From Bettongia penicillata ogilbyi (taxonomy: Eukaryota > Chordata > Mammalia > Diprotodontia > Potoroidae), in the NCBI GenBank assembly GCA_023548195.1, contig JAJHZJ010000061.1:4484297-4548296 (forward strand): DNA of 64,000 bases. Reading direction: 5' to 3'. A program made the translations under genes and the position numbers. Below are positions 55,940-64,000 of this stretch, piece by piece (within the stretch, counting starts at the first letter, position 1; each line of letters begins with the position of its first letter). A model generated the notes under the pieces. It searched no databases, had not been told where the DNA came from, and saw nothing but the letters and a program-made list of their open reading frames with translations.

Positions 55940-56227
55940 GGAAGAAGAAGAAGGAGGAGGAGGAGGAGGAGGAGGAGGAGAAGAAGAAGAAGAAGAAGAA
56001 GAAGAAGAAGAAGAAGAAGAAGAAGAAGAAGAAGAAGAAGAAGAAGAAGAAGAAGAAGGAAAGGGAGGAGGAGAAGGACAGGGAGTGGGAGAGGGAGGAG
56101 GAGAAGAAGAAAGAAGAAGAAAAAGAAAGAAAAAGGAAGGAAGGAAGGAAGGAAGGAAGGAAGGAAGGAAGGAAGGAAGGAAGGAAGGAAGGAAGGGAGG
56201 GAGGGAGGGAGGAAGGAAGGAAGGAGA
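55940..56227. repeat. 288-bp polypurine tract: (GAA)n, (GGA)n, (GGAA)n
   Basis: Every base on the plus strand from 55940 to 56227 is A or G except for a C near 56079 and a T near 56088. Blocks: GAA/GGA, then about 27 GAA units (55978-56058), a mixed stretch, then GGAA/GGGA units. It produces spurious Arg-, Lys- and Glu-run ORFs of 117 and 132 codons. Confidence 0.97.
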
Positions 56228-56259
56228 GCCAGAAGGGACTCCTTTATTTTAAAATCACC

Positions 56260-56372
56260 AAAACTGGCTCAGAGTGGTTAAGTGACTTGTCTAGGGTCAC
56301 ACACCTCATAAGTGCCAGAGGAAGGATTTGAATCTAGGTCTTCCTGAGTCCAAGTCCAGCACTCACTACTAG
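56260..56372 (-). mobile_element. CORE-SINE fragment, antisense
   Basis: 'gagtggttaagtgacttgtc', 'gaaggatttgaatctaggtc' and 'caagtccagcactcactact'. Confidence 0.7.
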
Positions 56373-56374
56373 AG

Positions 56375-57635
56375 GAAGAAGAGGATTCAATAGTAGTCCT
56401 CTGGACTTGGTGCTCCCCACTTCAGCTCCAGTCTCCCCTTTCAATCAGCGGCAGCTCATCTTCCTGAATTACCACCAAACAGGTCAGGATGAGTAAAGGG
56501 AGGCAAGGCATCTAACACAGACCAATCTGTTTTCTCACCTCCGATGTCAATGGCATTGAGGTATCCATTAACAAGTTTACACAAAGCAGGGACATTTCTA
56601 GCATGTATGGCTTCAGAGAGAGATTCCAGAAAAGGCAGATGGTACCATACAAGAGGAGGAAGAGAATCTGGAGCAGAGGCAGCCTACCCCATGAAGGTCA
56701 GGTCCCTCAACTCTTTGCTGAGGGGTTTTTTTAGACTAGCAGAAATCATACCCATGTTCTATCTTCATCTTTCTAAACTGAAAGCTTGAATCTTTCTCAT
56801 TCATTTTCCTATTAACAATCCTCTCCTCCATCCATTTTAAGGCCCCTTCTAGTCCAAAGTTTCTAGTTCTCTATTACTCCTTCAAGTCAGTTACATTTCA
56901 ATTGATGCTCTGGACTTAAAGTGTGCATAGTATTCCAGGTTTAAAAGGGCTAAGAATTTAGAGAGGTCATTGATGCTAATGGTGCTCAGCCTTTGCTGGC
57001 CTTGTGCTGCTTGCTTTATCTACCCATTTTTCTTCTTATGAAAGAGGGTAGGTGAATCAGTGAAAGAGACTGAACTTGTATGTTTTGTATATTCTTTCAG
57101 ACAAATCTTGGAAGTTCATCACTAAAATGTAAATATGCAAGTCATAATGTGTCATTTAAAGAAATTCCTTTCCAAAGCGGCTGTCCCCTAAGGGAAAAGG
57201 AAAAATTAGTGCCTTAAGATAAGGGGTGTTGACAGAGGAGATGCCAGTTCAGTGAGTTGAACTTGGCTTGGCAAGATAGGCTTAATTCAGGGCTTCAGTG
57301 TAGTTTCCCTACTTAACTTGGTCTCTGCTCCCTATTTGCTAACCAAAGTATGTTTTCCCCAGGTTGTTCTCCCCATGCCCACCAGAAATAACCACCAGAT
57401 TTGAGATCCCTAGAAAACTTTCTTCTACCTCTTAATCCTCAACCTAAACAAAGTCAAGTGCTTTGTTTTGTTTTGCTGATTTGATTCTTTCCATTCCCTT
57501 CTCCAACCTTTCTCCTCTTCTCCTTCCTTGTCCCCCTCCTAATCTATTCTTCTACCTCACCCCAAACCTTATTTAGGATCTGGTTAGTACATTATTTTCT
57601 AACATATTCTCAGAGTAGCGGTGATATTCGGGTGG
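56375..57635. other. Unassigned sequence
   Basis: No recognised element. The 81-codon frame at 56544-56789 lacks known features. Confidence 0.45.
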
Positions 57636-57639
57636 ATAT

Positions 57640-57850
57640 TGTCCTAGATATGGAATCAAGATGTTGGTTCAAACTCTGCCTCTGATTTTTTACAAACTGT
57701 GTGTCCCTGAACAAGTCATTTAACCTCTCTGGGCCTCAGTTTCCTTATCTGTAAAATGGGGACAATTAATATCTACAGTGCCTCTTTCACAGAATTGTTG
57801 TGAGGCCCAAATGAGAGTACACATTAGTGGCCATAATAAATGCAAATCTA
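57640..57850 (+). mobile_element. CORE-SINE (MIR-like), well preserved
   Basis: 'ggttcaaactctgcctctga', 'gaacaagtcatttaacctct', 'cagtttccttatctgtaaaa' and 'cacagaattgttgtgaggcc'. Confidence 0.82.
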
Positions 57851-57929
57851 GATATTGGGCTCTGGGTCAGTTTGCTTCTGAAGAACCAACTATATTGATG
57901 ATGGATATAATTCTCCACCCATCCACACT

Positions 57930-58042
57930 CATCCAACCTCCAGGTCTTTTCTACCCTAGCAGAATATAAACTCTTCGTGGGTGTTGACCAGCATCTATTA
58001 CAGGGTTTGGCATTTATATACTCAGTAAACACGTTGAATTCA
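57930..58042 (+). mobile_element. L2-type 3' tail, degraded
   Basis: 'gcagaatataaactcttcgt', 'catctattacagggtttggc' and 'ctcagtaaacacgttgaatt'. Confidence 0.55.
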
Positions 58043-58086
58043 ATTGAGTTGAAAATGTTTTCAGGTGGAAGAGTAAAGATGACTTT

Positions 58087-58782
58087 TATTTTTTTTTTAA
58101 AAAGTAATCATTTGATATGTGAGGAAGAAACAATCAGGTGACTGTTAATGGTTGTAACTTCTCGGTCACAGGAGCCAATCAGGACTTTGCCTTCCAAGAA
58201 GCCATAGAAGAAAGCTAAAGCCAACTGTGACAAATCCCTTTTTAAGTTGGGTATTCTCTCTGACTTCAGCAGCAAGAGGATAACATAAGCTGATGAGATG
58301 TGTCCTGGTAAGAGGATGTGAAAGCAGCGTGCAAGTGTCACTTTTTTGTTCACTGACACCAAAAGAGGCCCCTTGCTGTGATGATCTGCCATCTCCTAGA
58401 AACAGGTGATGAAACTTCATTGCCAAATGTGTCTGTGGGGCTGAGGGGTTGAAAGCTTTCTGCTTAATGTTTTCCTTGCTGTTTAGGGCATGGAAAATGG
58501 AAGTATACTAAGTTGTGGGCAGTCTGCCTCTCTTCTCTTGGCCCTTTTGTACTACAGTGGCAACAGTCTTCAAAGATTCTGGGCAGGCGCCTTTCCATGT
58601 ATACAAAGAACCATTTTTGTTATGGAGAATTTGCTCCTGCTGAGCCTTTAAATCTGTAACCTTTAAGGATTTGAATCTTAAAACAGGGAATCTTTCAAAA
58701 CTTTTAACTGTAGGACTAAAGGTTGAGCCTGAGTTCTTTTTAAAAAATGTTCCTTGGGCACATTTCCCTGGTCTGGCTCCAG
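58087..58782 (-). pseudogene. Decayed coding frame, possible processed pseudogene (unrecognised)
   Basis: Reading the minus strand from about 58780 down to 58166, one frame stays open for about 205 codons with a single internal stop (TAG near 58510). The composition is protein-like: an upstream Lys/Ser/Thr-rich part ('LKVTDLKAQQEQILHNKNG') and a downstream part with 'GDGRSSQQGASFGVSEQ'. It ends TGA near 58166. About 60 bp further along the minus strand is an A-rich run (58087-58104, 'aaaaaaaaaataaaag') that could be a decayed poly(A) tail. An overlapping second frame (94 codons, 58108-58392) may be the true continuation after a frameshift. No domain was recognised, so the source gene is unknown. 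Chance is not excluded, and it could also be an exon with an error. Confidence 0.35.
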
Positions 58783-58789
58783 TCTATCA

Positions 58790-59185
58790 CCAAGCTGACT
58801 CTTACCCAAGCTGACACCTCATGAATAATTCACACTTATGGAAGTACAAAGACCATGAAAAAATGTATTTTTTTTTTTTTTTGCTGCTGAATTGAATAGC
58901 TTCAGGACTTTTGCTCTCTCATAATTAATTTTTGATGATTTGCTCCTTGAATAATGGAAAAATGAAGCCACAGTGGGCCAGCAGGATAATGGACACACCC
59001 ATAATATGCCAAGATGCACACAGTACTGTGTTTCTTTCTCTGAGCATGAATAAAACTGTGTGAAAGAGGAGACAAGGGAACCAAAAGAGTGTTAATCCCG
59101 AAGTGGTGAACAAAACAGAAATTCAGCTTTTATTTAGACATTCAGCTATATAAGAATTTAGGAAATCACCCTAATATTCATACAA
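58790..59185. other. Unassigned sequence with poly(T) run
   Basis: A run of 15 or more T at 58867-58882. Minus-strand short frames at 58819-59113 overlap in three frames and show no features. Confidence 0.45.
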
Positions 59186-59189
59186 TTTT

Positions 59190-59392
59190 AAAACTAGAAG
59201 TGCCCTTAGATGTCTTTTAGTCTAACCTTCTCATTTTACAGATGAGGAAAGTAATTGTTTTCATTAACTAAGAAAGATTTAAGTGTCTTACCCAAGGCCC
59301 CAAGACAAGTAAGTGGCAGAATTGGGTCTAGAACCCAGGCTTTCTGATGTCTTACAGTATTATTTTCAGGGTATTACATTGCCTCTTATTGG
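59190..59392 (-). mobile_element. CORE-SINE (MIR3/THER-like), antisense
   Basis: 'tttagtctaaccttctcatt', 'ttacagatgaggaaagtaat' and 'aagtggcagaattgggtcta', with an insertion of about 20 bp in the middle. Confidence 0.75.
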
Positions 59393-59910
59393 GAGACTTT
59401 AAACAATCAGCTTCCAATGTTAGACCTAAGAGGTGAGAAATTGAAATAACAACTGAATACATTTTCAAAATCAAAAAGTTTACTCATTCAAAATGAGACC
59501 ACACATTGGATGTTGGAAGGAGAGTAGGAAGTAGACTTCCCAATCTTTTAGAATTTCACATGTTTTTTGTTAAAGCTGATTAGTTGATTTTTCTGTCCCA
59601 GAATATCTTCAGTCAGTATATTTTTCCCTGTTCTGCTTTTTCTCTGGACTAAATCAATAGAAGTATACATGATGCAGGAAGAATAATTTCCTTTATTTCA
59701 TAGCATGCTTTTCTTTTTTTAACCAAAGAGTTCGGAGACCTTCCAGACAGTGTATATGCATCCTGACAAAATTTTATTACACTGTGAAATGGCATGTATA
59801 AAAGTTTTAAACTCTCTCTCTGTGGGCCAAATTAATTTCTTCCTTTATTTGACTTACAAGAAATGGTTTACTATGTTATCGTGGCTGCATGAGAAAGGGA
59901 GGGGAGATGG
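59393..59910. other. Unassigned sequence
   Basis: Nothing recognised. Confidence 0.5.
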
Positions 59911-59914
59911 ATCA

Positions 59915-60740
59915 TTTTTAACTAAGGGCACATGGAAAAGATGATACCTGAACTGAGCTTAGAAATGAGAGAAGTCATTCAGCAGCCTGAATTATGGCGG
60001 GAATGTGTTCCATGCATGGAGAATAACTTATGTGAATGCACATATGGAGGAGAATAAGTATCTATATAGCATAGACTGTGTACTACCATACACTATGCTA
60101 AGTAGTACACTTGCCGCTGCTGCTGTTATTCCCATTTTAGAATTGAGAAAACTAAGGCAAATAGCAAAGATTAAGTCACATAGCTGAGAAGTGTCTTAGA
60201 CCAGATTCAAATTCTGGTCTTCCTGACTTCAGGGTCAGCATGCTATCCACTGCTCCAACTAGCTGCCTACTCTTCTATAGGTTGAAAACAACCAAAGCAT
60301 TAAAAACCACTGGTAGTCAGTGAAGGGGAGGGAGGGGACAGTCAGTGTAAAGGAGTGACATTGTCTAACCTGTAGATTAGAAACATGTATTTGGAATATA
60401 TTTGAATGATGCATTGGAAAGAAGAGAGTCTAGGAAAAGTGAAGCCAATTAGATTGGAACATAAAGAATGATGATGGAAATGAAAGTGAAATAAGTATGG
60501 GAAAGCAGGATGGAATCAGATTGGGAAGAGCCTTAAATATCATGCTGAAGAGCAAAGGGAGAAAAGAGTATCAGGAAGGAAAGGGTGGTCCGTTGTGTCC
60601 AATGCTACAAAAAGGACAAAGAGATTGAGGACTGAGAATAAGTATGAAATCTGGCAAGTGAGTGATCTCTAGTGAACTGTTTCAGTAGAATGGTAGGGAA
60701 AGGAGCCAAGTGGCAAAGGACTGAGAGATGAATGGTGAGG
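59915..60740 (-). mobile_element. L2 LINE, antisense, split by a SINE
   Basis: 'aactgagcttagaaatgaga' and 'gaatgtgttccatgcatgga' (59950-60025), then after the SINE 'aggagtgacattgtctaacc', 'agcaggatggaatcagattg' and 'gtgtccaatgctacaaaaag' are the complement of L2 in the same order as at 11.2-12.5 kb. Confidence 0.6.
60060..60268 (-). mobile_element. Mar1-type CORE-SINE inside antisense L2
   Basis: 'cccattttagaattgagaaa', 'agattaagtcacatagctga', 'ttcctgacttcagggtcagc' and 'ctgctccaactagctgccta'. Confidence 0.8.
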
Positions 60741-60784
60741 AAGTAGATGCAGTGATTATCAATTATTTTGTGGTTAATTTCTTT

Positions 60785-60922
60785 TATCCTCCCAATCTTA
60801 TAAACCCCACAGAGCAAGTTCTATTATTCTCATTTTAAAGATGAGGAAATTCAGTTTGACCCACAAATATATCTAGTAAGTACCAGAGCCAGCACTTGAA
60901 GCCAAGTCTAGCACTAGACATG
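60785..60922 (-). mobile_element. CORE-SINE, antisense
   Basis: 'ctattattctcattttaaag', 'atgaggaaattcagtttgac' and 'gtaccagagccagcacttga'. Confidence 0.7.
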
Positions 60923-61034
60923 GTCCCCAAACAATACAAAGGAAAGGAACTGAAATAACCCCGAAACTTCCAATAGTTATATGGAATGAGATATTAGATG
61001 TTTCAGGCTGCCTGAGCCAGTCCAGATCTGCGAG

Positions 61035-61150
61035 GATGGGATAGTCATTGGCTGGGGACCTCAGAGGCTAACAAGTCCAATTCTCCCAGTTCTCTTATTC
61101 TGTAAATAATTAAACCAAGGCCCAAGGGGCTAAGTGATAGTATCCTCTAA
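61035..61150 (-). mobile_element. CORE-SINE fragment, antisense
   Basis: 'gaggctaacaagtccaattc' and 'taaaccaaggcccaaggggc' resemble the MIR3-like complement. Confidence 0.55.
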
Positions 61151-61224
61151 ATTGCCTGTGTAGCAATTGTAGAGTAATAGAAACTACTCTAACACAGTCA
61201 CAACTAAGATATTTGCAAGTCTTT

Positions 61225-61875
61225 TTTGAGAGTTCCTTTCTGAGTGCTATGTTTTAAGTTTTATTGATGCCTTTTGCTTTTTGAACCACAGACATTTCCT
61301 AGAATCTCCACCCAACACCATTATCCCCACTTCTACCACTCCCTGCCATAGAACCCTCCCTTGTAACAAAAAATACAATTATGCAAAACCAAGGGATACA
61401 GCTATCTTGCCTGCCAATGTGGGCATGGTTCTATATCCATAGTTCACTCCTTCTCATCCCCTTTTCCTTCCCTCTAATTACTGAAAAGAGGAAGTTGTAT
61501 TTCATCATCTGTCCTTTGGAACCAACACTGGTCATTCCTTTTCATCTGAGTTGTCATAGTTAATAGTGTTTTCATTAATATCAAAGTAAACTCACTCTAA
61601 GTGAGCAATAAGTATCTTCAAAACTCAGGAATGAGGCCCTAAATAGATTAAAATGTAATTGGGAAATGTTTAGCAAAATAAATTTGTGGTTTTCTTAGTC
61701 AGTATGCATCCAATAGGGACCCACTTTTCTTTGGGCTTGATATCACTGATTGACATTATTGTGACTGTCATGTATATTTTTCTACCATTCCTGCTTTCTT
61801 CATATGTCATCAGTTCATACAAATCTTCTCATGTTTCTCTGAATTATTCATATTTCTTCCCATGAAGAAAGGATA
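61225..61875 (-). mobile_element. L1 3' end (3' UTR and end of ORF2), antisense
   Basis: 'ttttattgatgccttttgct', 'tttcatcatctgtcctttgg', 'accaacactggtcattcctt' and 'tcagttcatacaaatcttct' follow the antisense L1 3' order. About 150 bp in the middle is not clearly L1. Confidence 0.65.
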
Positions 61876-62059
61876 TCTCTTGAGTCAGGGAAAAGGAAAG
61901 GACTAATGTCCTCATTTGCAAATATTGAATGAGAGAAAAATTATGTTTCGGTTAAATCTGCACTTGCTATCACTAATACCATTTTCATAGCCCTTCAAGC
62001 TTCCCTTTGTTATTTTGTACAAAAGCTTAGATTACCTCCAACTAGTCTACTCTCCTTTA

Positions 62060-62395
62060 AAAAAGTAATAACAATTTCTCTTGATGTCCTTTGTTTTTAC
62101 ATTTCTTAAATTTCCCCTAATATTCCTTCCTTTCCCCCTCCCAGAGAATACCCCACATAACAAAGAATATTTTCAAAGAAAAAAAAAGAGAAGAGGAGAA
62201 ACAATTAGCAAAATTGATGAATACATGAAAAAATATGAAAATATATGCAGTGTTTTACATTTGTGACTTCCCACCTCTGCAAAGGAAAGAGGATAGATCT
62301 ATTTTTTTGGAACCATTATGGTACTTTGTCATTTTTCAACATTCACTTTCAATTATTTTGTAGCTTTTGCTCTTTCGATATATATATTGTAGTAG
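62060..62395 (-). mobile_element. L1 3' UTR, antisense
   Basis: 'ctcttgatgtcctttgtttt', 'ctccc(a)gagaataccccacat', 'gacttcccacctctgcaaag' and 'ttcaacattcactttcaatt'. A separate copy from the one at 61.2 kb, as it covers the same 3' UTR landmarks again. Confidence 0.7.
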
Positions 62396-62415
62396 GGTCT
62401 GGGTATACTGTCTTC

Positions 62416-62700
62416 TTGGGAGACACTGGCACAGGATCGCTCAGCATGACGTGCCCACATCAGAAAGGGTGCTGGGCTCTATGAGCAAAGTAGAATTGAG
62501 ACAGCCCAAAGTAAACATAAGATGCCCAAATTTGGAGTATCCACCCCAAAGGTTCACGCATGCTATCTATGCCCAATCTGTGGTAGAGCATTCCGAGCTC
62601 ATATTGGTCTGATCAGCCACAGCTGGACACACTGAAACTTAACTTTATCATGGTGATGTCATTTTGGTCCTCTTGGAAAACAAAGGACAGCAACCAACCA
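62416..62700 (+). mobile_element. RTE-like LINE, 3'-end-only copy
   Basis: It is homologous to 30790-31060, from 'gggagacactggcacagg' to the tail 'caaaggacagcaaccaacca'. It keeps the C-terminal finger codons intact at 62570-62632: C-P-I-C, twelve residues, H-S-W-T-H, then a stop. Only about 285 bp, a typical severe 5' truncation. Confidence 0.85.
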
Positions 62701-62734
62701 ACATATACATACACAAAATAAATGCATATAGGAG

Positions 62735-62810
62735 AAGGGAACCAGCCAAGCAAAAAAAAAAAATCTTTGTATCAAATATCTCAGATAAGGGTTTGGTATT
62801 CATAATATAT
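62735..62810 (+). mobile_element. L1 ORF2 fragment, sense
   Basis: 'aaatctttgtatcaaatatc' followed by 'tcagataagggtttggtatt' encodes the L1 C-terminal 'NISDKGLVF' block. The same stretch occurs inverted at 62963-63009. Confidence 0.55.
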
Positions 62811-62811
62811 A

Positions 62812-62888
62812 GATGTGTGTGTATGTATGTGTGTATGTGCATGTGAGACAGAGACAGAGACAGAGAGACACAGAGAGAGAGAGAGAAT
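62812..62888. repeat. (TG)n/(GA)n microsatellite
   Basis: GTGTAT units change to GAGACA and GA units. It produces a Cys-Val/Glu-Thr artefact frame. Confidence 0.95.
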
Positions 62889-62897
62889 ATATATCAT

Positions 62898-62962
62898 ATC
62901 CCAAAAGTTTTACTGTATTTTAAAGTTTCAACAGCTCAACAATTCGCTAAGAGTTTTGGAAC
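62898..62962. repeat. Short imperfect palindrome, possible mini-element
   Basis: 'tcccaaaagttttact' at the left and the complement of 'gctaagagttttggaa' at the right match at 11 of 16 positions, enclosing about 30 bp. This resembles mariner-derived mini-elements, but no TA duplication is visible. Confidence 0.35.
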
Positions 62963-64000
62963 ACTCAAACTCTTATCTAAGAAATTTGATGCAAAGATTT
63001 TTTTTTCCATTTTAATATTTCCCTTCTCTGAGATGCATTAATTCTGTCTGTACAAAAGCTTTTCAATTTCATATATTCAAAATTATTTTGTTTTTCTAAC
63101 TGTATCTATCCCTTGATAGTTAAATATGCATGCTGTATTTAGAGCTGTGAAAGGTATATGATCTGCCTTCTCTTCTGATTTTTTATGGTATGAGCTTAAA
63201 TGTTCAGGATAGATGTCCATTTTGAAATTATTGCAGAATATTATGTAAAATGCTGATCTAAGCCTAACTTCTGCCAAACTGCTTTCTAATTTTCCCATCA
63301 GTTCTTATCAAAGAGGGAATTCTTTCCTAAGAATTTATGTTCTCTGGTTTATCAAACTGTGGAATATTGAGTTCCATTATTTCTGGTTCTCCTTTGCCTA
63401 GTCTTTTCCATTGATTTACTTCTCCATTTTTAACTAGTACCAAATAGTTTTGGTGACTACTATTTTATAATATATTTTGAGGTGCGGAAATATCATTCCC
63501 CATTTATTTCTCTTCTTTTTTCCCTTGATATTCCAGATGTTTTATTTCTTTAAATGAATTTTGTTATCATTTTATTAAGTTCTGTAAAGTATTCCTTTGA
63601 TAGTTTTATTTATATGGCATTAAAACTATAAACTAACTTTGGTAGTATTATCACTTTCATTATACTGGCATGGTGCAAGATTTGCACACCTTAGTATTTA
63701 GGTTATTTTTATTTCTTTAAGGAACACTTTTAAATTGAATGTATGCAAATATTTCATATGCTTTTGTAGGCTGATCCCTAAATATTCTATTCATTTTATA
63801 ATTATGTGAATGAGATTTCCCTTTCTACTATTGCCTTTTGAAATTTGTTATTATTATATAGAAATGTTATTGATCTTGTGAGTCTATTTTGTAGCCTGCA
63901 ACTTTGCTCAAGCTATTATCTAAGTTAGTGCCTTAGCTGATTCTTTAGGACTTTCTAAGTAAACTACATCATCAGAAATTATCCCCTCTTTGCCTCACTT
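62963..64000 (-). mobile_element. L1 ORF2 (RT to C-terminal part), antisense, runs off the window
   Basis: The complement from 64000 towards 62963 gives L1 ORF2 in order. The RT catalytic box near 63968-63985 reads I-S-D-D followed by V-V-Y-L-E, where the family has F/Y-A-D-D-M. The thumb and the C-terminal region follow ('tttatcaaactgtggaatat', 'gatctaagcctaacttctgc', 'tgtacaaaagcttttcaatt' on the plus strand). Stops and indels are frequent. It ends abruptly at about 62963, before the L1 3' UTR. Confidence 0.85.

Noticed and set aside
55928..56331. ORFs of 117 and 132 codons with Arg, Lys and Glu runs
   Set aside because: They are three-frame translations of the GAA/GGA/GGAA tract, with no non-repeat coding part.

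Overview
The window looks like about 64 kb of non-genic (intergenic or intronic) nuclear DNA from a marsupial. The evidence is the repeat content. There are many tRNA-headed SINEs with the tail 'ccaagaaaaccccaaat' (WSINE/Mar1-like), older MIR-like CORE-SINEs, L1 3' ends of metatherian type, a half-L1 (HAL1-like) element, L2 and CR1/L3 relics, an RTE-like LINE, hAT and Tigger-like DNA transposon remnants, and three LTR-like segments. Base composition is AT-rich and microsatellites are frequent. No host protein-coding exon, rRNA or tRNA gene was recognised. Every longer ORF is either LINE-derived, a read-through of simple repeat, or unassigned. The species cannot be named from this sequence. Family assignments come from remembered repeat features, not a database search.

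Layout. 0-6 kb: an LTR-like segment, a hAT relic, an antisense L2, a CR1/L3 3' end and an antisense L1 3' end. 6-19 kb: a hAT mini-element, a sense L1 3' end, a SINE cluster, a long antisense L2 (11.2-12.5 kb), a sense L2 piece and a TATA-bearing LTR-like segment (15.8-16.3 kb). 19-26 kb: a long sense L1 (20.6-24.0 kb), then a CORE-SINE split by a younger SINE and abutted by a 751-bp Tigger-like element. 26-29.4 kb: about 2.5 kb of largely unassigned purine-rich sequence. 29.4-31.1 kb: an RTE-like LINE 3' half with a largely open reverse transcriptase and a C-terminal zinc finger. 32.6-36.3 kb: an L2 broken by two microsatellites and a SINE, then CR1/L3, then an L1 3' end. 36-42 kb: mostly unassigned, with SINEs and a CTCF-like site.

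42.8-48.2 kb: an L2 tail, then a HAL1-like element starting at its 5' UTR, whose ORF1 is split by a 1.5-kb L1 insertion. 49.6-52.8 kb: a hAT mini-element, then an L2 interrupted first by an L1 and then by an LTR carrying 67-bp tandem repeats. 53-59 kb: an L2 tail split by a SINE, a 288-bp polypurine tract and a minus-strand decayed open frame that may be a processed pseudogene. 59-64 kb: antisense L2, two antisense L1 3' ends, a second RTE-like 3' end and an antisense L1 ORF2 running off the window.

Nothing here forms an operon or pathway. What the window does show is layering: L2, CR1/L3 and CORE-SINEs are the oldest layer, L1 and HAL1 lie within or on them, and the SINEs and LTRs are latest. 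Several nested insertions keep readable target-site duplications, so relative ages can be ordered from the sequence itself.
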